Shown in pieces: positions 28,995-37,812 of a DNA stretch of 64,000 nucleotides. The translations under genes and the position numbers were made by a program. The first letter of the stretch is position 1. Every line of letters starts with the position of its first letter. The stretch comes from Halogeometricum sp. S3BR5-2 (GTDB lineage Archaea; Halobacteriota; Halobacteria; Halobacteriales; Haloferacaceae): contig NZ_JAMQOQ010000008.1 in the NCBI RefSeq assembly GCF_031624635.1, forward strand, positions 83,998 to 147,997. Reading direction: 5' to 3'. Under the pieces are notes generated by a model. It saw only the letters and a program-made list of their open reading frames with translations, was not told where the DNA came from and ran no database searches.

Positions 28995-29265
28995 GGAGAG
29001 TCACTCTGGAGACATGGCACGGGAATATAGTGGGAGAAACAGCAGTACAACGCTCATCTTTGTCAGACTTCTATGTCAAAAGAACGAGCCGCAGCCAGCG
29101 AACCCGAATCAGTGACGCGCAGCAACTATTGAGCGCGAACGCAGTTCTCACTCGGTTGACCACAGCTAATAGCACTAGGTACATTTGAATCCAAGAATTA
29201 CCCCGTCGAAACACCACCGTTTCTTAAGAACAACTAACAAAACAGATGGCTGTGATGGTCTAAAT
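28995..29265. other. intergenic region upstream of the second TRASH permease
   Basis: No gene is evident in this stretch. It contains the leader of the permease gene, including a 10-bp palindrome at 29221-29230. Confidence 0.5.
29221..29230 (+). promoter_or_regulatory. palindrome TTCTTAAGAA, operator candidate
   Basis: A perfect 10-bp palindrome 36 bp before the ATG of the permease gene, in the position of the core promoter. It may be the TATA region or a repressor site. It is short, so chance is not excluded. Confidence 0.35.
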
Positions 29266-30669
29266 ATGCAAGCCGCCCTCGTCGACGGAATTATCGAGTC
29301 GCTGCGGATCGGCGTCGGATTCCTCTGGACAGCAGCTTGGGCCATCATCATGGGGCTCATCATCACGAGTCTCGTCCAGGTCTACGTCTCCAAAGAGCGG
29401 ATGGCTCAGGTGCTCGGAGAGGGAAACCTGAGTGGTCTCACGAAGGCAACAGTGTTCGGCGCTGCGAGTAGTGGGTGTAGCTTCGGCGCGGTCGCCATCG
29501 GGAAGGGGCTGTTCAAGAAGGGAGCGCACACGGTGAATTTCCTCGCATTCATGTTCGCCTCGACGAACCTCATCGTCGAACTCGGCCTAATGATCCTCAT
29601 CCTGCTTGGCTGGGAGTTTCTGGTTGCAGAACTCCTCGGAGGGGTCATCCTCATCGCCGTCATGGCACTCCTCGTCCATCTGACCCTCCCGGAGAATCTC
29701 TTTGATGAGGTTCGACAGGAACTGAACCAGCGTGATCAGGAACATGGCGTCACCGAGGATCCGACGTGTGGAATGGAGGGCAAAGACGAGTACTCGATCA
29801 CCACCGACGGCGGCGAGACGTTGAAGTTCTGTTCGGAAGGGTGCATGGAAACGTACCAGCAAGAGGCCGCTAGCAGCGGCGGGTGGCGCGACGAACTCCT
29901 TTCGTGGGGTGGCTGGTACAAGATCGGGAACCAGTACCGCAAAGAATGGTCGATGATCTGGAAAGATGTCATCGCGGGTTTTCTCATCTCGGGATTCGTC
30001 ATCGTGTTTGTCCCCCAGTGGGTCTGGAACACCCTGTTCATCCAGGGCGACGGAGTGCTCGTCAGCGCCGAGAACGCGATTATGGGCGTCGCAATCGCCG
30101 TCATCAGCTTCGTCGGCAGCATGGGCAACGTCCCGTTCGCCGTCGCGCTGTGGGGCGGGGGCATCAGCTTCGCTGGCGTCATCGCGTTCGTCTACGCCGA
30201 CCTCATCACCATCCCCGTACTGAACGTCTACCGGAAGTACTACGGCTGGAAAGTGATGCTGTACATCCTCGGCGTCTTCTTCGTGACCATGGCCTTCACG
30301 GGCTTTCTTATGGAAGAACTGTTCGACGCGCTGGGTATCGTTCCGGATCTGGCCGGCGGGCAGACGGCATCCGAACAGACGTACTTCGAACTTAACTACA
30401 CCTTCTACCTCAACATCATCGCGTTTGCACTCACAGGATTTCTCCTCTACGTCTACCGGAGAGGCCTCGGAGCGCCCGGTCCGTACCGCGATCCCGTATG
30501 TGGGATGCGGACCGACGACAGTGGGCCGAGTCTCACCCACGACGGCGAGACGTACTACTTCTGCTCGAACCGGTGCAAGCGATCATTCGAGAAGCACCCA
30601 TCCGAATTTGCACATCAGCACCCGCAAGTCTCAGGATCTGGAGGTTCCCAGAGCCATGAGCATCACTAG
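29266..30669 (+). CDS. predicted metal permease (ArsP/DUF318 type) with two YHS/TRASH domains
   Basis: A 467-residue paralogue of the permease at 17574. Two membrane halves carry SSGCSFGAVAIGKGLFKKG and GSMGNVPFAVALWGGG. One metal finger lies between them (about residues 165-200, DPTCGMEGK ... KFCSEGC), and a second sits at the C-terminus (about 409-445, DPVCGMRTD ... YYFCSNRC). I chose the ATG at 29266. Probably a metal or metalloid exporter; the substrate is unknown. The C-terminus ends in a His-rich tail. Confidence 0.85.
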   Translation: MQAALVDGIIESLRIGVGFLWTAAWAIIMGLIITSLVQVYVSKERMAQVLGEGNLSGLTKATVFGAASSGCSFGAVAIGKGLFKKGAHTVNFLAFMFASTNLIVELGLMILILLGWEFLVAELLGGVILIAVMALLVHLTLPENLFDEVRQELNQRDQEHGVTEDPTCGMEGKDEYSITTDGGETLKFCSEGCMETYQQEAASSGGWRDELLSWGGWYKIGNQYRKEWSMIWKDVIAGFLISGFVIVFVPQWVWNTLFIQGDGVLVSAENAIMGVAIAVISFVGSMGNVPFAVALWGGGISFAGVIAFVYADLITIPVLNVYRKYYGWKVMLYILGVFFVTMAFTGFLMEELFDALGIVPDLAGGQTASEQTYFELNYTFYLNIIAFALTGFLLYVYRRGLGAPGPYRDPVCGMRTDDSGPSLTHDGETYYFCSNRCKRSFEKHPSEFAHQHPQVSGSGGSQSHEHH

Positions 30670-30695
30670 GCGCTCTGAGACACCAAATGTGTGTT

Positions 30696-31196
30696 TCAAT
30701 CGTGCGTGGACTCCGTGCGGATGATACCCGCTACGTTATCCATCTGTGCTGAAACATGTGCGCTCTCGCCTGCGACGTGCGTAATTAGATCATCCAAGGT
30801 GATCATGCCGACGACGCTCTCGTCTTCAATGACCGGAACGTGTCGAGCACCAGCATCGTTCATTTGTCTGAGCACTTTTGGGATCTCAGCATCTGCTGAT
30901 ACGGTGAGAGGGTCACGCGTCATTATGTCATTAGCTCGTATGTTGTCTCCGCTCGTCTCGGCAGCGAGCACACTGAACTCACTCTCCTCGGTGAGTAGGT
31001 CGGCGATCAGGTCCCGGTCAGTGATGATCCCGGCGAGCTGATCGGCCTCTTCCACCACTACATACCTCGCACACCGCGATTGGGAGATCATCGTGTGCGC
31101 GATCTCGGCGACCGTGGCATCGGGGGCGACACGGGCAACCGACTCATCTGCGATTCGCCCGATATCCATCCGGAGATCCGTGGGCCTAGTTCCCAT
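30696..31196 (-). CDS. CBS-domain pair protein
   Basis: A 166-residue protein consisting of two CBS domains. Each ends with the typical V-x-G-I/M-I-T-x-x-D-L (AGIITDRDLI and VGMITLDDLI). CBS pairs bind adenosine nucleotides and regulate partners. An alternative ATG at 31169 would remove nine residues. It converges on the permease gene. Confidence 0.9.
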   Translation of the reverse strand: MGTRPTDLRMDIGRIADESVARVAPDATVAEIAHTMISQSRCARYVVVEEADQLAGIITDRDLIADLLTEESEFSVLAAETSGDNIRANDIMTRDPLTVSADAEIPKVLRQMNDAGARHVPVIEDESVVGMITLDDLITHVAGESAHVSAQMDNVAGIIRTESTHD

Positions 31197-31503
31197 ACTA
31201 GCCGGTACGATTCATACCGGGAAATATCTTAGTATTGGCAGGTCACCGTGGATGCCTCACGTCCGGTCGCTATCCGCCAGTTGATAGCTCTGTCATCCCT
31301 GTACACATAAGGAACAGGGACGAACTACGGCCCACCGAAGCGTGTACAGTACGGGAAGCATACCGGCCGCGACAACCAGTGTCACTACGAAACCGACTTG
31401 TAAGATAATTATCTGTGCCAGTTGAAAAGTGCCTCTCAATAAGTCCGCCAAGACCAATCACAACTGCTACAGCAATGTCTCGCCAACTGTCACTCATGAA
31501 CGG
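31197..31503. other. intergenic region between divergent CBS and wHTH genes
   Basis: About 300 bp without a convincing gene. The minus strand encodes a hydrophobic stretch (about 31300-31440), but it is split between two frames and has no good start. Confidence 0.4.
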
Positions 31504-32133
31504 ATGCCACAACACACCGAGGCGGGATGGATGAATCGACGGCGAGCCGATACGGTAGTCGGTGGCCTGGTCGCTGCTGTCCTCATCATCGGCGGTGTAC
31601 TCAGCTGGCAAGCGTACCAGCAACAGCAAGCGTTCGAGCAGATGGGGTCGATGATGGGAACCTCGATGGGAGCAGTTCACGGCACGAATCCGCTCTGGTA
31701 CGTCCTCGGAACCATCCTCGTCTCGGTCGTCATCGGCGGGGGATATCTGATGGTTCGCGACGACGTCACCAGCACGGAGGCGGTCGATCGACAAGGGAGC
31801 GATGTCTCGGATCAAATCGACCAGGAACGCTCTGAATTCGAATCCGAACCGTCGACCCAGACCGCTCAACCAGGTAACGGCATCAATCCAGAAACTCAGC
31901 CTCGGGCCCGCGTACTGGACCTGTTGCCGGACGACGAACGCCGCATCCTCGAACCGGTTCTCTCCTCGCCGGGCATCACGCAAATCGAACTCCGGGATCG
32001 GTCGGATTTCTCGAAGAGCAAGGTGAGCCAGACGGTCAGCGCACTCGAGAAGCGTGGCCTGCTATACCGCGAACGTCAGGGGCGGACATACCGGATTTAT
32101 CCGAGTGACGACTTGAAGCAGACGCAGAGCTAG
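31504..32133 (+). CDS. membrane-anchored winged-helix regulator
   Basis: A 209-residue protein with two transmembrane helices (about residues 15-35 and 58-80; the loop has MGSMMGTSMG methionines), an acidic linker, and a C-terminal MarR-like winged helix (about 140-200, ELRDRSDFSKSKVSQTVSALEKRGLL). The Met-rich loop would face outside and could sense metal; this is inference. An ATG at 31531 is an alternative start. Confidence 0.8.
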   Translation: MPQHTEAGWMNRRRADTVVGGLVAAVLIIGGVLSWQAYQQQQAFEQMGSMMGTSMGAVHGTNPLWYVLGTILVSVVIGGGYLMVRDDVTSTEAVDRQGSDVSDQIDQERSEFESEPSTQTAQPGNGINPETQPRARVLDLLPDDERRILEPVLSSPGITQIELRDRSDFSKSKVSQTVSALEKRGLLYRERQGRTYRIYPSDDLKQTQS

Positions 32134-32186
32134 CATCTGCTAGCACCTGTCGAACAGTTTTGTAGCTGGACGTCGTATCCTCTCAC

Positions 32187-32348
32187 ATGTGTAACCGCCA
32201 CGTCGCTCATATGATTGCGGACTACGAAGCGGCGAGGCTCGACGAGGACGCGGAGGAGACTGACAAATCCGAGTCGCGCGCTGCGGAACAGACGACGAGA
32301 AATCAATCCGGATTGCTGACGACTCTCAGAAGCCGCCTCGCTCGATAA
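32187..32348 (+). CDS. small acidic hypothetical protein (53 aa)
   Basis: A 53-codon frame, ATG at 32187 to TAA at 32346-32348. The N-terminus MCNRHVAHMIADYEAARL is predicted helical and is followed by an acidic stretch and a basic tail (TLRSRLAR). Third codon positions are GC-biased like those of neighbouring genes, which supports coding. No family recognised. Confidence 0.4.
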   Translation: MCNRHVAHMIADYEAARLDEDAEETDKSESRAAEQTTRNQSGLLTTLRSRLAR

Positions 32349-32397
32349 TCACTAGCCAAGTCGATCTCTTTCCTGTCTCGAAGACTGGGTTAGGGAG

Positions 32398-33141
32398 CTA
32401 ATCGGCGGCCTGTGCCTGTCCGCGCGATTGGCTCTGCCCCATCTCGGCGGGGTTCTTCATGCCCTCCTTCACGCCGAAGTAGACGAGGATGGCGTTGACC
32501 GGGTACGCAAAGACGAACCCGACTGATAGCGAAAACGCCAGCGCTCCCCAGAACAGGAGATCAGAGATATGGGCCTGACTGGCGATCAGCAGGTCCGTCC
32601 CGATAGCAGCGATTTCCATGATGGTGATGCTCGGCGTTTCGCTGTAGAGGGCGTCGAGCATCGCCTCGCCGAAGCCGACGCCCTCCTGCATCAGTGGGCC
32701 GACTGTCAGGGCGTAGCCGAACAGGTACGCGAGCGCGAACGTTCCTGCAGCGACGAGGAGGGTACTCTGGAGTGCGAGCAGGCCCGCGAGGAGCGCGAAC
32801 CCGAGAACTTCACCGGCACCACATCCCGAATAGCAATGAGCGGTCGAGCGGAAGCCACGCCGCCACAGCGAGTCGTTGCTGATCTGGCTGCGGCCGGAGT
32901 ACCAGTAGATGGCCAGGCCGAACGGTCCGGAGTAGAGGACGACCAGCGTCCAGACGCCTTTCATCAGCGATGGCAGCGCCTGATTCCGCTCGCGGATGTC
33001 CCACCAGAGGGTGCCCACGGACGCGACGACGAACAGTGCCCAGACACCCATCACGAGCGGGTCCGACAAAATCGGTTTCATGACGTGACGAACCGGTGCG
33101 AGCGCGTGTTCGATTTGTGTGAGGAGTCCGTTGAGTGGCAT
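32398..33141 (-). CDS. DUF4396 family membrane protein
   Basis: A 247-residue membrane protein with about six helices. The YSGPFGLAIYWYSGR segment and the following S-T-A-H-C-Y-S-G-C-G-A-G-E signature are typical of DUF4396. The His, two Cys and Glu in a membrane segment make a plausible metal site, and family members often sit near copper genes. The ATG at 33141 is preferred to the GTG two codons upstream. Confidence 0.85.
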   Translation of the reverse strand: MPLNGLLTQIEHALAPVRHVMKPILSDPLVMGVWALFVVASVGTLWWDIRERNQALPSLMKGVWTLVVLYSGPFGLAIYWYSGRSQISNDSLWRRGFRSTAHCYSGCGAGEVLGFALLAGLLALQSTLLVAAGTFALAYLFGYALTVGPLMQEGVGFGEAMLDALYSETPSITIMEIAAIGTDLLIASQAHISDLLFWGALAFSLSVGFVFAYPVNAILVYFGVKEGMKNPAEMGQSQSRGQAQAAD

Positions 33142-33466
33142 GGTCACTGGAAGTGGTGCGCGGTACGGAGCAGGATACTCCCGTCAGCCAATCGATGGCC
33201 CGGTACAGGCACTGATAGGGGAGGAATACTTTCGGGAGTTGTGGTTAACATTCCAAAGCAAGCCCCACCGTCAGAGTCGGCCCCGCCGCGAACTGGAGAC
33301 ATTCGAGGCGGCCGCCCAGGTCCGGTGAATTCGATGGGGATGAACGTTCCACATCCTGAAAAACGATTAGAACGCCCTATACACGTTCTCGAACGTTCTC
33401 CTACGCGAATTCACACCCACGTAGATAACTCCCGAGCGGTTCTACGACTAACCGAGGAGAAAGACA
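33142..33466. other. divergent promoter region
   Basis: The spacer between the divergent DUF4396 and Met-rich protein genes. No gene is seen. A purine-rich GAGGAG lies 8 bases before the ATG at 33467 and could act as a ribosome-binding site, which is not universal in this organism group. Confidence 0.45.
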
Positions 33467-33763
33467 ATGACCAACTTCAAACTCGGCGGCTGGCTGCTCG
33501 TGGCGCTCGCGATCGTCGGACTCGCGTTCGCCGCTCCCGTGGTCAGCGCACACGGCACCGACACGACCACAGACGGTGCACCCACTGACAATGCTACCGC
33601 CGATGACTGGGCGGCCTGGATGGAGGCGCAGATGACTGAGCACATGGGCCCGGGTAGCGTCGAGTGGATGGAGTCGCACATGGGTGTGACCGTCGACGAG
33701 ATGGCCCAGGACATGGCTGACGACGACTACAACGGCGGGATGTACGGACAGGGCCACTGCTGA
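33467..33763 (+). CDS. secreted Met/His-rich small protein, candidate copper binder
   Basis: A 98-residue exported protein. A signal peptide ends near VVSAHG (about residue 29). The mature part has regularly spaced methionines and histidines (WMEAQMTEHMGPG, WMESHM, EMAQDMA) and a His-Cys end. This composition is like periplasmic Cu(I)-binding peptides; a copper role is inferred from composition and neighbours. No characterised family recognised. Confidence 0.7.
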   Translation: MTNFKLGGWLLVALAIVGLAFAAPVVSAHGTDTTTDGAPTDNATADDWAAWMEAQMTEHMGPGSVEWMESHMGVTVDEMAQDMADDDYNGGMYGQGHC

Positions 33764-33820
33764 CGGCCCTGACCGTTTCGATCGCTTCGACCGAATACCA
33801 CGATTCACCAACGCAAGATA

Positions 33821-34174
33821 ATGACGCAACTCACTACACACATCGGACGCACTGCTCGTCGATTCGCGCTACTCGCCGTCCCACTGCTGGTCGCAGCGAC
33901 TGGAACAGCTGCTGCCCACGGCGGCGGGAGCTACGGCGGCGGCATGATGGGGGGTGACTGGGGCCTCTTCGGCGGAGCGATGGGGCTCTGGGGTCTCCTC
34001 TGGATGGGGCTCCTCATCGCCGTCCCGCTCTACCTCGTCTATGCGCTCCTCAACCGAGGATCCGGTGGGACCGAAGAGCAGTCGCTGTCGGTACTCCGTG
34101 AGCGCTACGCCCGCGGGGAGCTCTCGGACGACGAATTCGATCGACAGCGAAAACAGCTCGAACGTACCGGATGA
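33821..34174 (+). CDS. SHOCT-domain membrane protein
   Basis: A 117-residue protein. The N-terminal signal/anchor is followed by a Gly/Met-rich loop (SYGGGMMGGDWG), a transmembrane helix, and a C-terminal SHOCT motif (RERYARGELSDDEFDRQRKQLE). SHOCT motifs are short oligomerisation elements. It is one of four such proteins within 6 kb here. Confidence 0.85.
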   Translation: MTQLTTHIGRTARRFALLAVPLLVAATGTAAAHGGGSYGGGMMGGDWGLFGGAMGLWGLLWMGLLIAVPLYLVYALLNRGSGGTEEQSLSVLRERYARGELSDDEFDRQRKQLERTG

Positions 34175-34269
34175 CCGGAACCGCTGCTGTTCCAACCGGT
34201 GCACCACACTTCCAACGCTCGCCGTTGCGGCACCCAACCGTTAACCCCGTAGACGGGGTATGATACTTC

Positions 34270-34686
34270 ATGGAATACACAATACAGACTTCAGTCACCG
34301 GTGAGTTCGACGACGTCGTCGACACGACGATTGCGGCGCTCAAAGACGAAGGATTCGGCGTCCTCTGTGACATCGACGTCCAAGCGACGCTCGAGGAGAA
34401 ACTCGGCGAGGAGTTTCGACAGTACCGCATCCTCGGTGCGTGCAACCCGGGGCTGGCACACGAGGGCCTGAACGAAGAGATCGAACTCGGCGCACTCCTC
34501 CCGTGTAACGTCATCGTCTACGAAACCGACGACGGCGAGGTCATGGTGAGTGCCGTCGACCCACAACAGCTCGTCGGCATCGCCGACAACGAGGCACTCG
34601 ACTCGATCGCGAACGAGGTCCACGACCGGTTCGAACGCGTTCTCGTCAGTGTCGCGGACGAACTCGAATCATCGACGGAAATCTGA
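34270..34686 (+). CDS. DUF302 family protein
   Basis: A 138-residue cytosolic protein that matches the DUF302 fold: a start like Y-T-I-Q-T-x-V-x-G-x-F-D, then GFGVLCDIDVQATLEEKLG and YRILGACNPGLAHEGL. The conserved ILGACNP cysteine, plus a second cysteine at LLPCNV, may bind metal. DUF302 genes are common near copper and thiol genes; the function is unknown. The following SHOCT gene starts 3 bases after its stop. Confidence 0.9.
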   Translation: MEYTIQTSVTGEFDDVVDTTIAALKDEGFGVLCDIDVQATLEEKLGEEFRQYRILGACNPGLAHEGLNEEIELGALLPCNVIVYETDDGEVMVSAVDPQQLVGIADNEALDSIANEVHDRFERVLVSVADELESSTEI

Positions 34687-34689
34687 ACC

Positions 34690-35043
34690 ATGACATCATC
34701 AAACCAACTCGACACCACAACCATCGTCCTCCTCATCCTCGGGGCGATCATTGTCCTCCCCTTGCTCACGATGGGGATGGGATTCGGCGGGATGATGGGA
34801 TACGGTGGAATGATGGGTGGATACGGGACGACCAGTGGCTGGTGGCCACTCGTCGGGATGCTCGTCCAGCTGGTCTTCCTCCTCCTCCTGCTTGGTGGCG
34901 GATATCTCGTCTTCCGTCGCGTGACGGCATCGCAGTCGTCGCGGAATCCCGCAATGGAGGAGCTGCGTATGGCATACGCCCGCGGAGATCTCACCGAGGA
35001 AGAGTTCGAGGCGCGTCGGAACAAGCTCGAACGCTCGGAGTGA
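34690..35043 (+). CDS. SHOCT-domain membrane protein
   Basis: A 117-residue protein with two transmembrane helices separated by a Met/Gly/Tyr-rich loop (GFGGMMGYGGMMGGYG) and a C-terminal SHOCT motif (RMAYARGDLTEEEFEARRNKLE). It is related to the proteins at 33821 and 39381. It directly follows the DUF302 gene and is probably co-transcribed with it. Confidence 0.85.
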   Translation: MTSSNQLDTTTIVLLILGAIIVLPLLTMGMGFGGMMGYGGMMGGYGTTSGWWPLVGMLVQLVFLLLLLGGGYLVFRRVTASQSSRNPAMEELRMAYARGDLTEEEFEARRNKLERSE

Positions 35044-35166
35044 CGGTCCGACCACCAACCTCCGGCGTTACTCACGTCCGCCCCCTTGGAATCCGGAATC
35101 TGTGACCCTCACAGCTTTCGGATGTAAATAGAAATGTGCTAAAGGCACAAGACCATACTAGCTACT

Positions 35167-35475
35167 ATGACGGAAGTTATCCTGTTCACGCAGGAGACCT
35201 GTGGAGCGTGCGCAACGCAACGAGAGAAAAACGAGGGCCTCGAAGATGCGTATCCGGGTGTCAAGTTCCGGGAGGTCGACATTCAGACCGATCTGGAGAC
35301 GGCCGAAGAGTACGGTGTCCGAAAGACGCCAACGACGCTCGTGTATGCGAACGGGGAACAGACGGCCGAGTTCATCGGCATCGTCGACCGGGACGAATTG
35401 GAGGCTGCCATCGAGAGCGCCGGCCAGCAATCGCCCGGACTCGCGAACCGGCTCGCCAGCATCATCCGTGGATAA
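35167..35475 (+). CDS. thioredoxin-family protein
   Basis: A 102-residue thioredoxin fold with active site C12-G-A-C15 and the cis-proline segment VRKTPTTLVYANG. It probably reduces disulfides, perhaps in copper-binding proteins of the same cluster. The start is the ATG at 35167. The halocyanin-SHOCT fusion gene begins 19 bp downstream. Confidence 0.88.
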   Translation: MTEVILFTQETCGACATQREKNEGLEDAYPGVKFREVDIQTDLETAEEYGVRKTPTTLVYANGEQTAEFIGIVDRDELEAAIESAGQQSPGLANRLASIIRG

Positions 35476-35494
35476 CAGAAGCCAACCAGCTACA

Positions 35495-36247
35495 ATGACA
35501 GACTACAGTAGACGCCAGTTCCTGGGAGCGCTCGGTGCTGGCACAGTCGCGAGTGCGGGATTCACCCAACCAGTCGCCGCACAGGAGACGCCCGTCGTGA
35601 AGATGGGCAACAACTACTTCGACCCGATCGGACTCCACGTCGAACCCGGCACGACCGTTCGCTTCGAGCTAGCGGCCGGAGCCCACTCGGCGACCGCCTA
35701 CGAGGACCGGATTCCATCCGACGCCAGCGCATTCGACAGCGGGACCATCTCGCAGGGGAGCTTCGAGCACACGTTCGAAGAGCCAGGCACGTACGACTAC
35801 TACTGCATCCCGCACAAGACGGTCGGCATGGTCGGTCGCATCGTCGTTGGTAGCCCTGGCGGTCCAGCTGAAGACAGCCCGATACCGGACGGCGAGGTCC
35901 CCGACAGCGAGACGATTGTTCAGAACGGCGCCGTGGCCATCGGCTCGGACGTCGACGGAAGCGGGAGCACCGATAGCGGCATGATGGGGCCCGGCGGAGG
36001 GGGCATGATGGGTGGCTCGAGGGGCGGATGGGGCGGCGTCCCGTTCGTCGGCGGGGCACTCGGAATGCTGGGACTGATCGGTGGACTCCTCTACTGGGCA
36101 CTGGGTCGAGGTGACGCTCCTTCCCGGAGTGATACGTCTGCGATGGAAACCCTCCAACGCCGTTACGCACGAGGTGAGATCGACGAAGAAGAGTTCCAGC
36201 AGCGTCGTGAACGGTTGGAGGACAGGCAAGACGACCGTTCCCTGTGA
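35495..36247 (+). CDS. blue copper (halocyanin) domain fused to transmembrane helix and SHOCT motif
   Basis: A 250-residue fusion. A Tat signal (YSRRQFLGALG) is followed by a cupredoxin domain with ligands H64, C104, H107 and M112, a linker with a Gly/Met-rich stretch (GMMGPGGGGMMGG), a transmembrane helix (about residues 183-203) and a C-terminal SHOCT motif (about 216-243). It thus joins, in one chain, an external copper electron carrier and the module found alone in three neighbours. The ATG at 35495 gives the proper Tat start. Confidence 0.88.
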   Translation: MTDYSRRQFLGALGAGTVASAGFTQPVAAQETPVVKMGNNYFDPIGLHVEPGTTVRFELAAGAHSATAYEDRIPSDASAFDSGTISQGSFEHTFEEPGTYDYYCIPHKTVGMVGRIVVGSPGGPAEDSPIPDGEVPDSETIVQNGAVAIGSDVDGSGSTDSGMMGPGGGGMMGGSRGGWGGVPFVGGALGMLGLIGGLLYWALGRGDAPSRSDTSAMETLQRRYARGEIDEEEFQQRRERLEDRQDDRSL

Positions 36248-36325
36248 GGTGAGTCAACAAACCCCTTCGGGGAGACGTCTGTAAATTCGTCCGTCTGCGG
36301 AGGTTGCCCTCTTTCGATTGCGTCG

Positions 36326-37078
36326 TCACGTCGCTCGAGTTCCTCGGTAGTACACCCAAATAGCGAGGAGTCCGACGACGAGGAGGTAGCCGAATCCCCA
36401 ACCGAGCGACATAGCAGTATCGAGGTCCGTCGTGAGTCCGGTATCGACCATCACCCGGACAGGATGATACCCTGGGAAGAGTTTCATCCACCACTCGGGT
36501 TCCGACTGGACGAACAGCGGGTCCTGGAAGAGACCGATGTCGATCATCGGGAGGATCAACATGATCCACAGGCCGGCCAGACGGTTGAAGACGGCGCCGA
36601 CGAGCATCCCAATAAGTCCGTAGGTAACTGAAAGGATGACCATCGCGGCGACGAACCACCACAGCTGTTCGGGCTGGAAGTCAACGAGCATCACGCCCAC
36701 GGAAACGCCGACAACGACAAGCGTGATCACGGCGAGGACGCCGAACCGTGCGGCGATAACCTCGCGGGCGCGATAGCCGACGACCGCGAGGCGGCCGTCC
36801 GTATCTCTCGCCTCGCGCATCAGGAACAGGCCGGCCAAGCCAGCGATAAACGAGCTCGTGATCGGTGTCATGATCACGCCATGGACCTCGGGCATCCCTC
36901 GCATCACGGTCGTCGTCTCGCCGTCGACGAGCGTCCGGACCGGCATTTGGACGTCCTGGGTGACCGCAAAGGCGAGCGTGATGAACGACACTGGGAGAAT
37001 CACCAGGAGCGCCACGAGGACGTAGTTACGGGCGTGTTCCCGGAGCCCGATACCGAACGCCGTGGCCGTTCGATTCAC
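36326..37078 (-). CDS. ABC-2 type transporter permease
   Basis: A 250-residue membrane protein with six helices. The start is a GTG at 37078 overlapping the stop of the upstream permease gene by 4 bases (GTGA). It is similar in layout to that permease: a Tyr-rich YRAREVIAARF-like segment after helix 2 and a late F-P-G-Y-H-P motif. With the upstream permease and ATPase it forms an exporter. The substrate is unknown; the genomic context suggests a role in copper-protein assembly, similar to NosFY-like systems, but this is inference. Confidence 0.88.
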   Translation of the reverse strand: MNRTATAFGIGLREHARNYVLVALLVILPVSFITLAFAVTQDVQMPVRTLVDGETTTVMRGMPEVHGVIMTPITSSFIAGLAGLFLMREARDTDGRLAVVGYRAREVIAARFGVLAVITLVVVGVSVGVMLVDFQPEQLWWFVAAMVILSVTYGLIGMLVGAVFNRLAGLWIMLILPMIDIGLFQDPLFVQSEPEWWMKLFPGYHPVRVMVDTGLTTDLDTAMSLGWGFGYLLVVGLLAIWVYYRGTRAT

Positions 37079-37812
37079 GCTGACCACCCCCCAGACGTGC
37101 GCATCGTCGCACCGAATACGGCAGTCACGAGGACGAGCAACACGAGAACGTATCCGCCAACGAAGGCGAGGTCGCCCGCCGCGAACGTGCCGTCGAAGAC
37201 GGCCGACTGGAGAAGTTCTTTCGGATGATACAGCGGGAAGTACTGGACGAAGTCGGGGACATCCGCGGCGAGCGGGCTGTCGCCACTGAGGAACGCGTCC
37301 ATCATCGCGAGGAACACGACGACGAGCGACCCCTCGAACAGCCGCGGAAGCACTGCGCCGACGAGCGCACCGAGGAAGGCGTAGACGACGCCCGCGAGCG
37401 CGAGGAACGCGAACACGAGCAGCGGTGCCTCGGGTTCGACGGTCAGCCAGAGGACCCCGAAGTTCACCCCCGCGACGACAATCGTGACACCCGCGAGAGT
37501 CGCCAGCCGCGTCGCAAGTAACGTCCTCGGCGAGTACCCGGTCTGGACGAGCCGTCGGTCGGCCTCCCGGGCACTGATCATCTGGACCAGACCCATCAGC
37601 CCAGCGATGATGGCGACGCCGAAGATTGCGCCGAGGACGCGCCCGAGATCGAGCGGAATCGCCTCGACGGTCGGCATCGGCGGTAGCCCCGCCATCGCCT
37701 GTCCCCACCCCTCGATGACCACGAGCGGCAGCACCAGCGCGAGGACCACGTTCAGGGGCGTCCTGAGGAACGTCCTAACGTTTGATCGAATGCCCACGGC
37801 GAACCTATTCAT
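37075..37812 (-). CDS. ABC-2 type transporter permease
   Basis: A 245-residue six-helix permease, the partner of the gene at 36326. It has the YSPRTLLATRLATLAG segment after helix 2 and the FPLYHPKELLQ motif near helix 5 that matches FPGYHP in the partner. It overlaps the ATPase gene by 8 bp. Confidence 0.88.
   Translation of the reverse strand: MNRFAVGIRSNVRTFLRTPLNVVLALVLPLVVIEGWGQAMAGLPPMPTVEAIPLDLGRVLGAIFGVAIIAGLMGLVQMISAREADRRLVQTGYSPRTLLATRLATLAGVTIVVAGVNFGVLWLTVEPEAPLLVFAFLALAGVVYAFLGALVGAVLPRLFEGSLVVVFLAMMDAFLSGDSPLAADVPDFVQYFPLYHPKELLQSAVFDGTFAAGDLAFVGGYVLVLLVLVTAVFGATMRTSGGWSA

Noticed and set aside
31293..31497. Hydrophobic small protein on the minus strand (LAQIIILQVGFVVTLVVAAG)
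   Set aside because: It needs a frameshift to join a start, and the start would lie 6 bp from a divergent gene; may be chance or a dead gene.
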